Source of the DNA: Linnemannia hyalina
Lineage: Eukaryota; Mortierellomycota; Mortierellomycetes; Mortierellales; Mortierellaceae
Direction: 5' to 3'
NCBI GenBank assembly: GCA_019671135.1
Contig: JAHRHY010000016.1
Location: 248,001 to 312,000, forward strand
DNA length: 64,000 bases
Shown here: in pieces, positions 1-12,867 of the stretch
Layout: each line of letters begins with the position of its first letter
How positions within the stretch are numbered: position 1 is the stretch's first letter
Program-made: the position numbers and the translations under genes
Notes under the pieces: generated by a model
Seen by the model: the letters and a program-made list of their open reading frames with translations, nothing else
The model's database searches: none
Told to the model about the DNA's origin: nothing

Positions 1-260
1 CGGGGGGAGAGGATGATGGCGGAAGGATGAGAGGAACGATGTGAAGGATGGGATGAGATCAGAGTAAAAGTACAAAAGGGTAGGGTGCAAGGGTGCAAAG
101 GTGCAAAGGGAGACAAAGTGGTGTGAGTGAGGTGTGAAGAAAGAAGAAAGGCGAAAACGAGAGGTGGTGGGCACAGTGTGAAAACAACAAGGGAATGGCT
201 CGGAGACAGTGCAAGAAACAAGTGAAAAGGAGACACTCGCTCTTCGGCAGCAAAACGAGC

Positions 261-291
261 AAGAGAGAGAGAGAGAGAGAGAGAGAGAGGC
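261..291. repeat. (GA)n microsatellite
   Basis: An uninterrupted run of about 15 AG dinucleotides is directly visible. It lies 60 bp upstream of a TTC triplet repeat in the same low-complexity stretch. Confidence 0.9.
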
Positions 292-350
292 ACACTCGCA
301 CTCATATCATTACGCACCTGCTGTCAACCGACCACACGATCACACTCTCT

Positions 351-382
351 CTTCTTCTTCTTCTTCTTCTTCTTCTTCTTCT
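351..382. repeat. (TTC)n microsatellite
   Basis: About ten tandem TTC triplets are directly visible, read as GAA on the other strand. It is a candidate length-polymorphic marker. No reading frame through it is supported as coding. Confidence 0.9.
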
Positions 383-3300
383 TGTTTGCCCCAACCACAC
401 ACCATTTCTTTTCCTCTTTTCCCGCCAATCTTGCAACCTTTGTCGTTAATTTCTGCCCTATCGTCGTTGCGTTCTTGTTCCCTCGAAGCAACCAACAAGG
501 CCCAACCTTTTTTTCCTTTCTTTGTTCGTGTGCTGTTTGTTGTACCCGCCCTTTTTCCCTTCCATTCCCTTTTCCTCCCTTCAATCTCCCTTTCGCCTCC
601 CGCCTCCGCGGTGCTGTTTGGTGCAGCCCGTCTGTCCTTGTGTCTAAAATTAAACACTGCCCTCATGATTTGATTGGTTCGTGATCGGGCAGCAATAATT
701 GAGCAGCACAGTCACCTCATCCTCTCTTCCTTCTGACCTCGTGCAAATATTTTTTATGACGTCATCAATTTTTTTTATGAGTGCTTGACTCTGACTGATG
801 GATACGCCACCAAACGCGAACGTGTCGCGTCAACCTTCACTATTGATCAAACTAACAGTGTGATATTGTTAATTTACTCGCCTTTGTATTGGGGACACAG
901 TCATGAAAAATAATAACAAAATATAGAACGCATTCCAGGCACTTATATCTATCACCCTACTACTTCAAGACGTCTACATTTCGTCCCATCCATCGCTTTT
1001 TTTCTTCTTCTTCTCTTCACCCAACGCCTTCTCCTCCACTATAATCTCCAACTCTACTTCCTCCAAACACATCCCAGAAACTACTACAACCGGCACAAAC
1101 ACCCAATCATGTGCCCAACTCGAAAACCGATACGCCTTGTCAAACACCCCAAGCCATCCAAAAATGGCGGCTGCCTCTGATCCTCCCACCCCTCTCTCCT
1201 CTTATTCGACATCACAATCTTCCCAAATATCCACACCAATGTTAAATTAAACACTCTACACATGCGCATCGCGCGGAGGACTGAAGGAGTTTGGCAGGTA
1301 TAGGGCACGATCTAGGAGAGGGATTCTTGGCAGCAGGGGTGGAGGTTGTGATGACGGGCGCCGGTCCTGAGGAGGTTCTTGTAGTGGAAGGAGGGTTGGC
1401 AGTGAAGTTTGATTAACTTTGGACGAGCTAAGAGAACACGCGCGGAGATTTTGTAGTAGGAATGTTGTGACCCTAACCGCCATATATACTTTATTTTATT
1501 TTGCTTTGTTTTGTGGATTCATGCATGCATGAATGCGGATGGCCAAAAGAAAAATTAGGGGGTTAGAGATCAGATCAGGGCAGGAAAGAGGAAAGGAATG
1601 TAAATTAGAACGTTAGAGGGGGGAGGGAGGGTAGGAGAATAAAAATGAAAACGAAGGCATGTCGACAAAAAAAACAGGGGGTTAACTAGGTGAGGATAAG
1701 GAGAGTGAGAACTGAGAGATTTAATAAAAAAAAACAAAGGCATGTCTAGGAAAACAGGGGGTTGGCTACAGTCGTAGGTGAGGAAAGGAAGTGAGAGAGA
1801 GGGAGTGAGAAACAAGAATCACAATGGCATGAATTGCTTTCACCCCTGAACCATGAACCGTGATATATAGGGCATTATTTTACGTTTATTCTTGTTCTCA
1901 ACGTTTCGTTACGGATGAGAAACAAAGACAACGAAGATAACGAGAAGAAAAAACGAACACTGCATGACAGACAAACCAACGCAACCAACTGTAGTACATG
2001 AAAGAAAAAGGAAAACAAGAAACTACAACATACCTCGCTGTGAGCAATCAGTTCCAATATCGCAAAGTTATCCGGTACACAACACCATGCAACCCCATCA
2101 TGTACGCCTTCTCCCCTCCTTACCCTCCTTCCCCCCCATCATGCGGATGAGCAGCCGTTGGTTGTCCTGCGCTAGACTAGCTGTGGCTGCTCCTGCTGTT
2201 CTTGTAGTGTCATGGCCAATCGGCAAGAGTGTTAGGAAGAGTGGTATGGAGATGGATGAGAGTGATAGCAGAAAGAAGCAGAGGGGAGGAAAAGAAAAAG
2301 AAGTCGAAAGGCATGGAAGGAAGTCAAGTGGTGAGAGATGAAGAAGAAAAAGGAGCAGCCATAGTAGATGAGACAAGACAAAAAGTGAGCGCATTCGCTG
2401 CCCAGTGCGCAAGGTCTACTTATAACGGCAACAAACAAACTAAAGGAAAGAAAAGTGTGACATATACAAAACAAGTCATACCGATCGTTTTGCCGTGCAA
2501 CTTATGCGCACTTCTGCGCAGTTTCTTATACGCTGGTGAAAAAAACACAAAAAAAAAGCAAAGAGCATATGGAGGGTAACCGGTCAGGCGTAAAGTGATT
2601 TGATATGACACCATTCTCCACACCACCACTGCAATGGTCGCTGTACGCCAGCATTTCTCCTTTAACGGGAGCCGCAAGTCATTCGTACTGTTCCCATGTC
2701 TCTCAGAGATGACAAGTCACCAATTCTCCATGCATCTTTGTATAGCGGCTTGCGCCTCTTCGAAAACAAGAGAGCAAGAGAAGAGCCCAGGGACTGTTAT
2801 GCTATAATTGAGCGACATGCACCACCACATCTTTATCGCTCTCAGCTCTTGGCTCTGACATGATCGTTGACAAAAAGAAGGGGAAGCCAATACAACCAAA
2901 AGCATTTAGAATCTCCACCCATAAATCACGGCGAGGTTGAGATGCACAAGAAATTTATCCTTTACTAAGGAGGAACAACAAGCTATCCAGCCAAAAGAGA
3001 TCGCACTTCGACAGTACGGTAGCCTAGATGCAGTACCACCACGGTGATATATAATAATGAGTACGTGTTGGATATCACGCTTATCGCGGGTGACACAAAC
3101 ATGGAATGGGTTACAATGTGGCGAGATGTGCTCATATCTTCGGTAATCATGCAGGCAGTGGATGCGATGTTGAAGATCTTCATGGTAAGGATCGGATGGA
3201 GTAGGGTGGAGAGAAAGAAAGATAGGATGTAGAGGGATAGGTGGTGGGTAGGGTGTTTGTGCGAGGTTGCTGGTGATTTATTATTTTTATTGAGAAGGAA

Positions 3301-3880
3301 ATGGTCGCTCTTTAAACCCGAACGGAACCCTTTGCTGGGATAATGTAAAAAGGTATCCAAGTCGATCCTCCAACGATGGGCGACAAGTCATGTGCTCTAC
3401 CTTGGGATCAATTGTACGACCCAACTCATTCGATATTACCCCATCGTCTTATTTACCCTTACTATTGCGGACACACCGGTAGACTGTGCAATTGTGCACA
3501 ATTGAAAACAGTAATCGCGGAGGCATCTTTCCCTCATACCATTCTGGACCTTACTGGGTCCGCCTCCTGCAAAAAGAAATGTCCAAAACTTCACGATCTT
3601 GTGAGTGCATAATGGAGTGTCTGAGAAAAAGACTGACATTGAGTCCCCTAGCTCCCAAAGTGAGCAGGGAGGAGTCATTTTTGAAGTAAGGTAAGCGTGC
3701 GATCTAAAAGAAAGAAGAGGAATAGAACAGCCACATTCAACAAAACATTCTTTCCATCTCTAGATGCCTAATATGCATTTACCCCGAAATCCACACAACG
3801 CAAACACATACACACACCAAGGACAAGTGCACGTATATACGAATCCACAAAGGGACGGGAAAAGACACAAATGAATATAT

Positions 3881-4525
3881 TCAGTTTGCACAACCAATCG
3901 TGAGGTACTTGGCCGTCTCTCCCAATAAACTCACCACAACCAACCCCCACAACTCTTCGTACACACCACCTACTTCATCCACAACAACATACCTCCGCTT
4001 CATCTCCTCTACCACCCTCCCCATTTGGTCCGCCGTCTCCATTATCGCCCTCCCTTTCACAGCATCGAAAAACTCGTGCCTTTGAATAATCGCTAGCATG
4101 GGGACATCTAGACGTCCTTTGGCGGTGTCTAACTGGGCGACGAGGTCAATGTCACCCATGGAACGAATAAAGAATGTCTCACGGATGGGTTCGTAGCGGC
4201 TCTCGAGGTTGAGGAATGCATCCCGGATGGAAAGGCGGAGGGTTGTGCAGACTGTAGCAGTGTCACGTTTTGAGAGCAGTGAGTGGTGATGGTCGGTCTG
4301 GAGCTGTGGGGTTGTTGATGTTCCTGTTAATCTGTCGAAACTGACCCCAGGATGTGGGATCACTTCGCCTAATGTGTAGATAAAGGACATATGCAAGTAA
4401 GACTTTTGTTTCTTCTTTTTTTTCTTCATAGAAGCAAGTCAGTAATAAGATCGAAAAATGTTACCTTGTGCAAGGATGCAAGTCAATGCAGCAAGAGAGG
4501 CACCGATGAATGTAACGTATCTCAT
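3881..4525 (-). CDS. Small secreted protein, function unknown (2 exons)
   Basis: Exons 4525-4465 and 4368-3881 are joined across a 96-bp intron (donor GTAACA, acceptor TTAG), giving 182 residues. Exon 1 encodes an N-terminus starting MRYVTFIGASLAALTCILAQ, a textbook signal peptide with a hydrophobic core and a likely cleavage after Ala19. The ORF without splicing would start with a run of lysines, so the spliced start is preferred. The mature part has a single Cys near residue 67, a charged helical middle and a hydrophobic C-terminal segment (LWGLVVVSLLG). I recognise no domain. The predicted location is outside the cell or the secretory pathway; an effector-like or wall-associated role is only a guess. 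Confidence 0.65.
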
Positions 4526-5184
4526 AGCGGGGAAGAAGATTGAGAACGACGGCTCTTAGCGAGAGGGGTTGATACAATCGATGGGGCAAAGAAAAGAGGA
4601 AGAATAAGGAGAATTTGCAGTTCAGTAACAAAACAAAAAAAAGGTAACTGGACTGCAAGTGACCTACTACTACTATAAAAGGAACGAGCCCCTCCTAAAA
4701 AATATTGGTGCAATGCGAAGGTCACAGACATTTACCAATTCGTGATCTAATGTTGACATCGAGGTGAGGAGGAAACATAAATACTCGAAAGAAGTAAGGG
4801 CATCTGGGGAGAAGGGAAGGGAAGTGGAAGGAAAAGGAGAAAATATTTCGCGGGGTAAAAGAAGTGTTCTTGAACAACAGCAAAAAATAAAATTCAGGGG
4901 CAAGAGAGGGCTCGAACGGCTGCATTGAATTGTTTGTTCACAGGCATAATAACAAACTAAGGGAGGGATATCTCACAGTTAAGCGTTCTTCGTGCAAAGA
5001 GAGCAGAAATTCATTTTTCGTTGTGAACCATAGTTGTGTAGATGTGCAGCACCTTCTTGTCGCCCGTGCAGCGAAAGGAAGTATGAGCGCTCGAAGGGAC
5101 AAAACAAATATCGACCGAGCGCCGAGCCGTAGAAGGCAGCGCCAAAACGCTCCTATGCTGTGAGCGGCGATATGCCGGTCTTTT
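4526..5184. other. Intergenic, no gene seen
   Basis: This is the upstream region of the secreted-protein gene. Short open frames exist on both strands, but none has a domain, a convincing start or a splice structure. Confidence 0.5.
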
Positions 5185-5389
5185 GATCCACAAGTGTCCT
5201 AAAGAGGACGGAATACTTGCACTGTCATTGGCGCTATGTACTGTACGTATGCGACCTTTTATTTTTTGAACCGACGCCCTCGCCCCCAAAATCTTTTTCG
5301 GCAGCAAACAGAGTAGCAAGGGGCGGACATGTGGGCTATAGCACCTATGACTATGCAAGTGTCCGTCCTCTGTTGGACATTTGTGGATC
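5185..5389. mobile_element. MITE-like element, copy 1 (205 bp)
   Basis: The terminal inverted repeats are GATCCACAAGTGTCC and GGACATTTGTGGATC (one mismatch in 15). Inside them lies a second inverted stretch containing GAGGACGG and CCGTCCTC. The interior carries TTTTTCGGCAGCAAA. The same inverted arms and the same interior motif recur at 30850-31031, so this is a family. There is no coding capacity, so it would be moved in trans. Confidence 0.7.
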
Positions 5390-7426
5390 ATTGTGCTGAT
5401 CTTTTCCCACCATCTCTTGCTATTCATACCAGCATCTCATGATCTTTTCCAGCCTCCCTTGATCTTTCAATCTTTCATCATAATCCGCTCTCTTTTCCAT
5501 TCCCTTGTTTTCCCCTTGTCTTTTCCCTATCATTGTCTTTCTTCATCCCTTGATTTTTCTCACCCCTTGATTTTTCTCATCTAGTTTTCCTCGTCCCTTG
5601 ATATTGCCTTTGGGTGTTGCCCTTTAGGCTTTCGCTTGATATTGTCCCTTGAGTCTCTCTCTTGATTCTGTCCTTTGGTGTTTTCCTTTCATGCTGCCCT
5701 GTGATTTTATCCCTTGACGTTGTTCGACATCCTCCTTTCTCTTGATCTATTGAGCGACCTTCCTTCTTTTGCTTCTGCCTGTATCCCCTTGATGTTTTGG
5801 ATGTGGTACCACTATTCTTGTCTTTTTTTCTTTCAGCGTGCCCTTAAACCTTTTGGCTGCGCTGCTTTCTCAGCATACCTGTGATCCCTTCGGCGTCACT
5901 CCTTTTACGAAAATGCCCTTGATGTTTAGCGGCCCAAATGTGAGCGGTTTTTTCCTTTATTTGTTTTCTCATTCCATGTACATATGGCAACAATTCAGTT
6001 GCTTTGTCTCTTTTGCCACCCTCTTCACGTATAAAAAGCAGCAGGACCTACCCAGCGGCCTGCTCCGTCACAACGACACATCCGACCCTATCTCGAGACT
6101 CAAGACTCACTACGTCACTCACGACACTCGCAACAACCACTGTAAGAACCATCGCAAGCACCGTAGCAAAGCCATCACACAAACAATCACCCTCACAGAA
6201 CGGTGCCAAGAACGCTCATGATAACATTCACAAGGGAACCTACAGAACGCATTCAAAAACCTCTCATCCTCTGTCACCCTTGCAAAGTAAGTCGATATGG
6301 TTGCGTTTTATGATGAGGATTATCATTAATCAGGAATCTCGCCCTCACGTGTCGGCCATGACCTCCTTTCCCCACTCGTTCCCGTTTTGCTTTTCACATT
6401 TCACCAAGGCTGTTCTCTAGAACTCTAGAACGAAGAATTCAAACGTCCCAGCTCCTTCGCTTCTCCTGTCAACCAGCATCTAGGCAATGATAGCTCGCTT
6501 GCTCTAGGTCGTGTTGGCCATCCCTATGCTGACAAGCGCCGGAACAGAACGATGCCACCCATATCCAGGTGCCGATGCATCCGATGTGCTATAGCTTATC
6601 GGTCAGTTCCTTAATAGCCACGATGTACCTGCCTTCGACAACAGGAGGGCGGCTATCACGCTTAATAATACATCAATTGTCGCCGTGTTGCCTGAAAGTC
6701 AAGGTCCTGTCGAGTATGACTATATGGCACGCAGTGCACTGGCCGCTGTCGGCGCTTGTGCTAAATCGGATATGGGTTCAATTAGTGGATATTATGACAC
6801 AACGTTTCCACTTTATTTTCTGATAAAATATTATTTATCGTGGGCCTTTGTTATTTGCTATCTGGCATAGATAAATGACGCACTTACAAAACGCAAAGGG
6901 AGGGCGGGTGAGAACTATATGTCTATTCTCCTCGTAGAATGAAAGGTGGTCTCCTCGACCAATAAAGGACATTGTCCTGATTATTGCCTTCTTCGCCGCA
7001 CCCTTCCTCATACTTTTGCAATGCTGTGGGGGAATAAAAAATGGTGTAGTTGTTGATGCTATCCAATCAAATGGTGGTTTAGCCAAGATTCGCGTACAGC
7101 CGACAGACTTTGTTGACAGCGGTCCTCGATGTGTAGGCTTGGATAATGATTGCAGTGTATGTGAATGCTGCGATGAGTCAATGCTCCAATTCCAACAATT
7201 GCATAGTGGTTACATCGGGGCTCGATGTACAGTCACCTCCCATAATGTATGGGTCTAAGAAATAGAATACGAACCAATAGGGTCATACGACCAATTCAAA
7301 AGAACTAATTTTTCGAAAATTCTAGCACCATCACTCTCCTCTGACTTTTCCGATAAATAAAAAAAACCACCTCTTCAATACTCCCATTCCACCACCATCG
7401 CACTTGACCACTACCACTATTATACC
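5390..7426. other. Intergenic, no supportable gene
   Basis: Apart from the CCCTTGAT array, I see only frames without family signatures. One plus-strand frame at 6004-6420 is Ser/Thr-rich and open, and one at 7016-7258 is Cys-containing. Neither has conserved motifs or a splice chain I can defend. Confidence 0.4.
5456..5923 (+). repeat. Degenerate array of CCCTTGAT motifs
   Basis: CCCTTGAT occurs exactly at 5456, 5547, 5564, 5595, 5786 and 5916, with CCCTTGAG at 5646 and CCCTTGAC at 5711, in a pyrimidine-rich strand. Spacing is irregular, which looks like an eroded tandem repeat or a set of sites rather than a clean satellite. Confidence 0.55.
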
Positions 7427-7831
7427 ATGCCTAAGCACCATTCTGTCGAGCTCAAGGGCCGTATCATTGGAGCCTATGAAGCTGGCGCAAACTCCTCCAG
7501 CATTGCCAAGACGTTCAATGTCCACAAAAACACGGTCCTAAATATTATTAAAAAGTGGGAGCGAGACGGCACCATTGTTCCCAAAAAATCAACTGGAAGA
7601 CCTCCAATCATTGGAGAGAAGGATGTCGAGCAATTTCTCAATAGGGTGAATAACAGCAATCGCAACACCCTTCAAGAGATAGCAGAGATGGCGCCCAAGC
7701 CAGTCTCGAAAAGCACAGCACGCAGGATTCTCCATAAAAAGAGGATATTTTGTCGCGTTGCCGTCAAGAAACCTCATCTGGAGCCAAGGCACGTAGCTGC
7801 TCGTTTAGCTTTTGCTCAAGACAAGTGTTAG
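7427..7831 (+). pseudogene. Tc1/mariner transposase, N-terminal DNA-binding half only
   Basis: The 134-residue frame carries the two helix-turn-helix units of Tc1-type transposases. The first is around residues 6-40 (AYEAGANSSSIAKTFNVHKN, then TVLNIIKKW). A GRPPI linker follows at about 58-62. The second HTH (TLQEIAEM, SKSTARRIL) lies at about 81-107, and the frame ends near RHVAARLAFAQDKC. In intact proteins this joins a W-x-x-W segment and then the DDE catalytic domain. Here a stop follows at once and no DDE motif is found downstream, so the element is truncated. The frame itself is undamaged, so it could still encode a DNA-binding peptide, but domestication is not shown. Confidence 0.75.
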
Positions 7832-9313
7832 AGTTTTACTCTGATAACTGGCACATGACCAACGCCACCAACTTCCACATCTTTCTAGCGCCACTGACTA
7901 CGGGATCAACTGATCACTGAATGGCTTTCGCTGACTAATCACCCTCCTGACCAGTCAGCCGATACAGTTATACAAAAAGACCTAGAATGAACTATGGGCT
8001 CCGCCAGATCCCTTGAACACACATAAATAGATAGTTCATAAGTAGTCTAGTTCCTGAGTTATTATTGTGCCTTTCTAACAAAATGAGGCAAAAAATTAAA
8101 ATTAATCCAACAAAATTCAGTGGAGAGCGGAGTGTACTGTACACGGGCGCGGAACAAAATTTTAGTTGTGAACAGCAACTTAATCAGGGTTTAGCTGTCC
8201 GAACTAATTATTTTGGTTGCAAGGCGCAATAACCACTATGATACTATAAACTATAGGCATATAACCGTTGAAAAGAAGGATCTAAGTCCGTACCTGGTGA
8301 GGATCAGGAGGACTTGGGACCCAGAAAGGTACGCAAGGAAAAGGCCCGAGACGTAAGGTAAGGACACGACGGGTGAGCGAATAAGTCTACAGAACAGAAG
8401 GTGGAAGATCCATTAATGAATAAGGGGAACTATTACTATTAACAATGAAACAAGGCACTTGCGCACTGAAACAAGGCTTCAGGGCGCTTACCAAAATAGA
8501 ACCAGAAAGATCTCGTGGTTCCAAATAGAGCGAAGGAGAAGCGCGAAGGTAGTGCAAAGTAAGCGGATGTTCTGAATTCTATAGATAGGAATACGAAAAA
8601 GGGGACCAAAGGGCAATAAAAGTGGGGATCTATATTAGCTAAATGGCACCGAGAGCATAAAGGACTGAGTTCTCTGAGGAACAACTGGGAGAGTTCCAAG
8701 GAGTCCGCATATTGTAGGGCTGATCGTGGTGATGGCGAGAAGAGGAGTGCTGACAGTGAAGTAGACCCGGTATGTTGTTGCTGCCGATGGGAATTTGGTC
8801 CGCAAATCGATCCGTTCTGAACTGTTACACTGTTAGACGATCTGTCGGCTTGTGGTCAGGTGTTGGGCTGCAACAGCGGAGGTCCTGCGGACTCGTGGAC
8901 AGGGTGTGCTCTGGATGGTTGGTATGCATCTCTTGGCAGTGCAGAACGTGGCGAAAGGAAAAGGATCTGAACTGAATCCTGACTTGTTGTTGGTGGAGGT
9001 GCGCGTAGGCGCATCCACATCTGGAAGGCAATGGTATACCTGAGTATTGCTGTGGACTCCCAGTTCAATATGAAGAACAAAAGTCAAAAGTCGGTAAAAT
9101 AAATCAGAAAAAGCAGGAGGAGCCAAGTTGCTCCATCCTTCGTTTTTATTACTAGCTAAGTACCCCTTAACCCACATGTTCTTAATTCTGTTACTCAGGG
9201 GAGAGGGTCGAAGGCCAGAGTTGTAGGACCGCTGTTAAGTCCTCAATTGGTACGGGGGGGAGGGGTTGTAGGTTGAGGGGGGGTTGATAGTCGAGGATAG
9301 TGATAATAGCGTC
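7832..9313. other. Intergenic, probable transposon flank
   Basis: No gene is supported. A block at 8750-8772 (GTGCTGACAGTGAAGTAGAC) recurs with one substitution at 39679-39698, at the border of another repeat-rich stretch. It is probably a fragment of a dispersed element. Confidence 0.4.
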
Positions 9314-9970
9314 CTAAAGAGTCCGTTGGCTGACTTCTTGGCGGGGAGAGCTTTGGCATATTCCTCTACCGCTTTTGGCTTTGATGACCTCTTGAGAGAC
9401 GCTAACGCCTTTCTTCTTCTCCGGCACAGGCTGGAGTCCCTTGGCGCGGAGATAGTTGTTGTTGCGAAGCTCCTGTACTTCTCTGGCGTTGTTGGCCAAA
9501 TTACTGCGCATGATTTGGATAAAGTCTGTCACTGTTTGACGCGCGGCAGGGTCAGAGACCTTTGCCAAGAAGTCAACTGCAAGATCGTCGAGTGGGCGCG
9601 TGGAGTAGGCCTGGCGTTCAATGATCTTGACCAGAGCTTGTTCGAAGTGGTGGTATGGCGAGGAGCGATCGACTGGAAAGGGGAGGTCTCAACCAGGGGC
9701 AGTGTATTGTTGCAGAGGATTTTTGTCAAACAGAAGATCGTTGGGCGAGATGGTGCCGTCGTCTGGATTGTCCGGAGGGAAGAAAAAGTGTTCGACCGAG
9801 ATGGAAGGAATAAGACTGGCTGCGTCGTCAGTGATGATAAGTTGCTTGGCGCGAGGGAGGTCAATGATGGTAGAGGATTGCTGAGTAGTGAGGAAAGCCT
9901 TGATGTTGGCGATCTCCTCTGGAGAGAGAGAAGCGAGTGTAATATGTTCATTGTCGGTAAAGTCACTCAT
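9314..9970 (-). pseudogene. Retroelement gag-like ORF with one in-frame stop
   Basis: On the minus strand a single frame runs from ATG at 9970 (start MSDFTDNEH) to 9314, 219 codons counting both stops. It is interrupted only by TGA at 9691-9689, in a context (APG-stop-DLPFPVDRS) where Trp is expected. The first half is acidic; the second is a helical region (ALVKIIERQ, DFIQIMRSNLANNAREVQEL) with a basic end. This looks like the structural ORF of a tyrosine-recombinase (DIRS-type) retroelement. It sits just downstream of an RNase H remnant on the same strand. The gag call rests on context and composition, not on a zinc knuckle, which is absent. Confidence 0.5.
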
Positions 9971-10189
9971 GGGTGAATAAGGTTTGAAGCTATGGATGAG
10001 TTCCAATGAGCGACGAAAAAGAAGATAAGGAGCATTTTCGGGGTGAGGGATCCATAGCTTTATATATTTTTTAGTTTAGTTTCGTCGGTTCAAAAATTAA
10101 AAAGGTAACACATATGGACATTACACCGTAGACAATGTAACAATATACAACAACTACCTTTAATGGAGACTGAAGAGAGTGGACTGACA

Positions 10190-10996
10190 CTACCAGTGAG
10201 GGTTCTTGTGTAGGATATGACTTGCGCTTTCTGGGTGAGGAAGCATGGTGGTCCTTGGGATCGGGACCGGAGGACAGACGGACATCTCCTGTACCGACGG
10301 GTACCATGCTGCTGATGGCCAAAACGGAGCGATCAGAGTGGCATCCAACTTCTTCTATCTGAGTCGCTGCAGTACCTGTGGGATCAGATTCCACGGCGGG
10401 CACGGGTATAGGTTGCCTAATCTCTTCCAGCTGTGGCGAAGGGCGTCCGTTGCCATCGACGTTGGATGAGGGCGCCAAGAGAAAAGGCGTGGGGGCTGAG
10501 TGTCGAGCGGCGATGCGAAGAGATCGACGTGGTGAGGATCCTAAATCCAGTTGAGGTGTTGAAAGAATGGTGGATCGAGACTCCACTTCATTTGTTGCTG
10601 TGATATCCTGGATGGCGAGTCGGCTAGGTTGAAAATCGAAGGTAAGTGCGTCGTCTGTAGCCTCGTTCGTGTAGCTAAACAGTGTCTCCGCACTCTATCC
10701 GCTGCCTCCATCTGTAGTGGTGATCTGGTGCCGCCAAACTTGTTTATATACGACAGTGTGCTGGTATTTTCGATGACGATGTTCACCGTCTCGCTCTGGA
10801 CCAGAGGACGAGTGAGCGCTAGGAAGGCTGTCTGGATCTCCTTCCAGTTGATGTGGAGTCTGGTCTTCTCTACTGACCATAGTTCGCTCCATGTCCTGTT
10901 GCCAATCACTATGCCCCAGCCCTTGTCCGACGCGTCCGTGTAGACGTCCATCTCCGGGGGTGACTGGATCCAAGAGTTGCCGGGAAAAATATGCAT
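10190..10996 (-). pseudogene. DIRS-type retroelement RNase H and flanking region, decayed
   Basis: The minus strand reads MDVYTDASDKGWGIVI near the start, the RNase H first catalytic Asp context, then a Glu-containing helix (HINWKEIQTAFLAL). A conserved Asp position (VIENTSTLSYINKFGG) appears changed to Glu-Asn. It ends with HLPSIFNLADSPSR. After TAG at 10543-10541 the same frame continues DPHHVDLFASPLDTQPPRLF and a segment APFWPSAAWYP, typical of the region after RNase H in DIRS/Ngaro-like polyproteins. A further TAG lies at 10357-10355. No reverse transcriptase lies upstream, so the element is 5'-truncated as well as mutated. Confidence 0.75.
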
Positions 10997-10999
10997 GGA

Positions 11000-12867
11000 A
11001 TGAAATGAGGTAAAAAGTGTGGAAGGTAGTTTTTGGTGAGGTGTTGGTGGAGTTGGTGTAAGGTGGAGAAGGGAGAAGAGACGACCTGGTTACCAGTGTG
11101 TTGTATTGGTGTATGTTACTGCTGGTTATGGTGCTGTCCATGAGTGTTGGAGAAAGAGATCGTGGATGTTGGTGTGTGTGTGTGGAAAGGAAGAGCAGCT
11201 GTCGGTATATGTGGAGACATTGGAGTGACAAATGAAGAGGACGAAGACAGCGACCCTCTGCCTTTGGCGGCAAAAAAGGGTCACTGCCTCAGAGGGCGCG
11301 AAAGCAGAGTAGCGGTGTGTGTCTGTGATAAAAAAGAGAAAGGGATACGAGAGAGTGTATGTGCAAAGAGGGAGAGGATGGGTGACAAAGAGTAAGTACA
11401 GAAAACGTGAAGTGAGAGAGAGAGGAGTGAGTGAAACGAAGAAGTGGAAGAGTAAGAATCGACTGCGTAATGTGCAATCAATTAATATGAGACCGTCCAT
11501 TTGTTCGTCCGTTCCAATTCGTGCTACACCTGGCTGATGGCCCTGAGAAATGTTTTCTGTGAGGGAAACGTCATACTTTTAGTTCATCCCTCATCTCTAT
11601 TTTACACACATGCACACCCACTCTTCTCTTTCTCGCGCATTCGCGCATTCACTGCAACCATTACTCTCTCTTATCATTCACTCCATCAATTTAATCACAG
11701 TGGACACCATATTATGGTTCGTTTACGGATATGACTGCGTCTGGAGCTTTCTCTGTCAGTTAGAATTGAGTATCATGGCGTACTGTCCGGCGCTACGTCT
11801 GATACCCTTTAGTTTAGCATCGCCGAGCGCGCCATATTATTTTGTTAGTGTCCAAGGTGGCCCTGTGGAGACGATACCCCGCTTTTACCCTAAGGCTTTT
11901 GTAATGTTTATTGCTTTATCTCATTTTTTTAAGCAAAATAGGCTATTAGTTTTTTCATTTTGCATATTGGAATTCAGGGCATACACTCTTACTCCTACTC
12001 GCCTGGGTGCTCCCGATCAAACCCGACGAGGTCAAACTTCTGGACACCATTTGGTCAAGGATTGCGCTGTGATTTTAGAGGGCATTGGGGACAAAGTGCG
12101 TTGACTTTGGCCAAATCCAGTCGCGATGCTTTGAGATTCCAGTGGTGCGAACAAAGGAGAGAAAGAGCCGTGGACGCGACCTTTCTGTGGAGATCGAGGA
12201 ACAGGCGTCAATGGCGGGTGGTGTCGCTCTCTCTGGAGATCATAAGATTTACTTAGCAGAGGCATCACTCATTTACGAGCCAAAGCTGGAGACGCAGGTC
12301 AAGGACAAATTTAAGGTGGCACGCAGCATGAAGGATTCAAGGAACTCACAGATCCGGTCCATCGCCCGAGAAGCAATTCCTCCTGCTGGGTTGAGCGCCT
12401 TCGTCTGGTGACGAGACCAATTTTTACGTTATGGACTTCGCAAACACATACAACCGACTGAGGCGGTTTGGGAGGAGGCAGGTTGGGAGAAGGATGGTAC
12501 CGTTGAACAAGGCGCATTTTGCATCAAGGATAGAGATGTGTGTGAGGAGAAGTTTAAGGTTTGCAATTGACTTGCAAAATGAAGTGGTTCGACGAAGTAA
12601 TCTTGTGTCAACTCTTGAGGACCTGACGACTGCCTACGATATGATAGTGAGCGAGTGAGTGAGCGGGTATAACTAGTTCCTTAAGATGAACCTTTTCAAC
12701 ATTATGGCACCTCAGATCGGCAATGTGGCTTAGATGTGTTTGTGGGACTGCTTCATTTTTTTCTTTTTCTTTTTTTTTTGGTCGTAAATGGTGAAAGGAA
12801 GCATAGGACTTGAAGCATCTCTCACCTCACCTCTTCAACAACTACAAGCTACCGACATCAAACAGAC
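11000..12867. other. Intergenic with unassigned ORF remnants
   Basis: Low-complexity GT- and GA-rich DNA fills 11.1-11.5 kb. At 12196-12411 and 12431-12658 two plus-strand frames are open (one starting MAGGVALSGDHKIYLAEA, the other MDFANTYNRLRRFGRRQ). They look like pieces of one coding sequence, but I cannot join them by splicing or name a family. The second ends with STLEDLTTAYDMIVSE. They are treated as possible gene relics. Confidence 0.4.

Larger units (their letters stand above)
1..3880. other. Gene-poor low-complexity stretch, no supportable gene
   Basis: Read on both strands, I find no open frame with recognisable domains or a convincing exon chain. The sequence is purine- or pyrimidine-skewed, with simple repeats. 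Two minus-strand frames around 974-1483 are open for 70-75 codons, but they are arginine/proline- or glutamate-rich and match no family I know. The stretch could hold UTR or promoter sequence of genes outside the window, but nothing here decides that. Confidence 0.5.

Noticed and set aside
7427..7831. A domesticated transposase gene
   Set aside because: The frame is intact but ends where the catalytic domain should begin. Without expression or conservation evidence it is better read as a truncated transposon.
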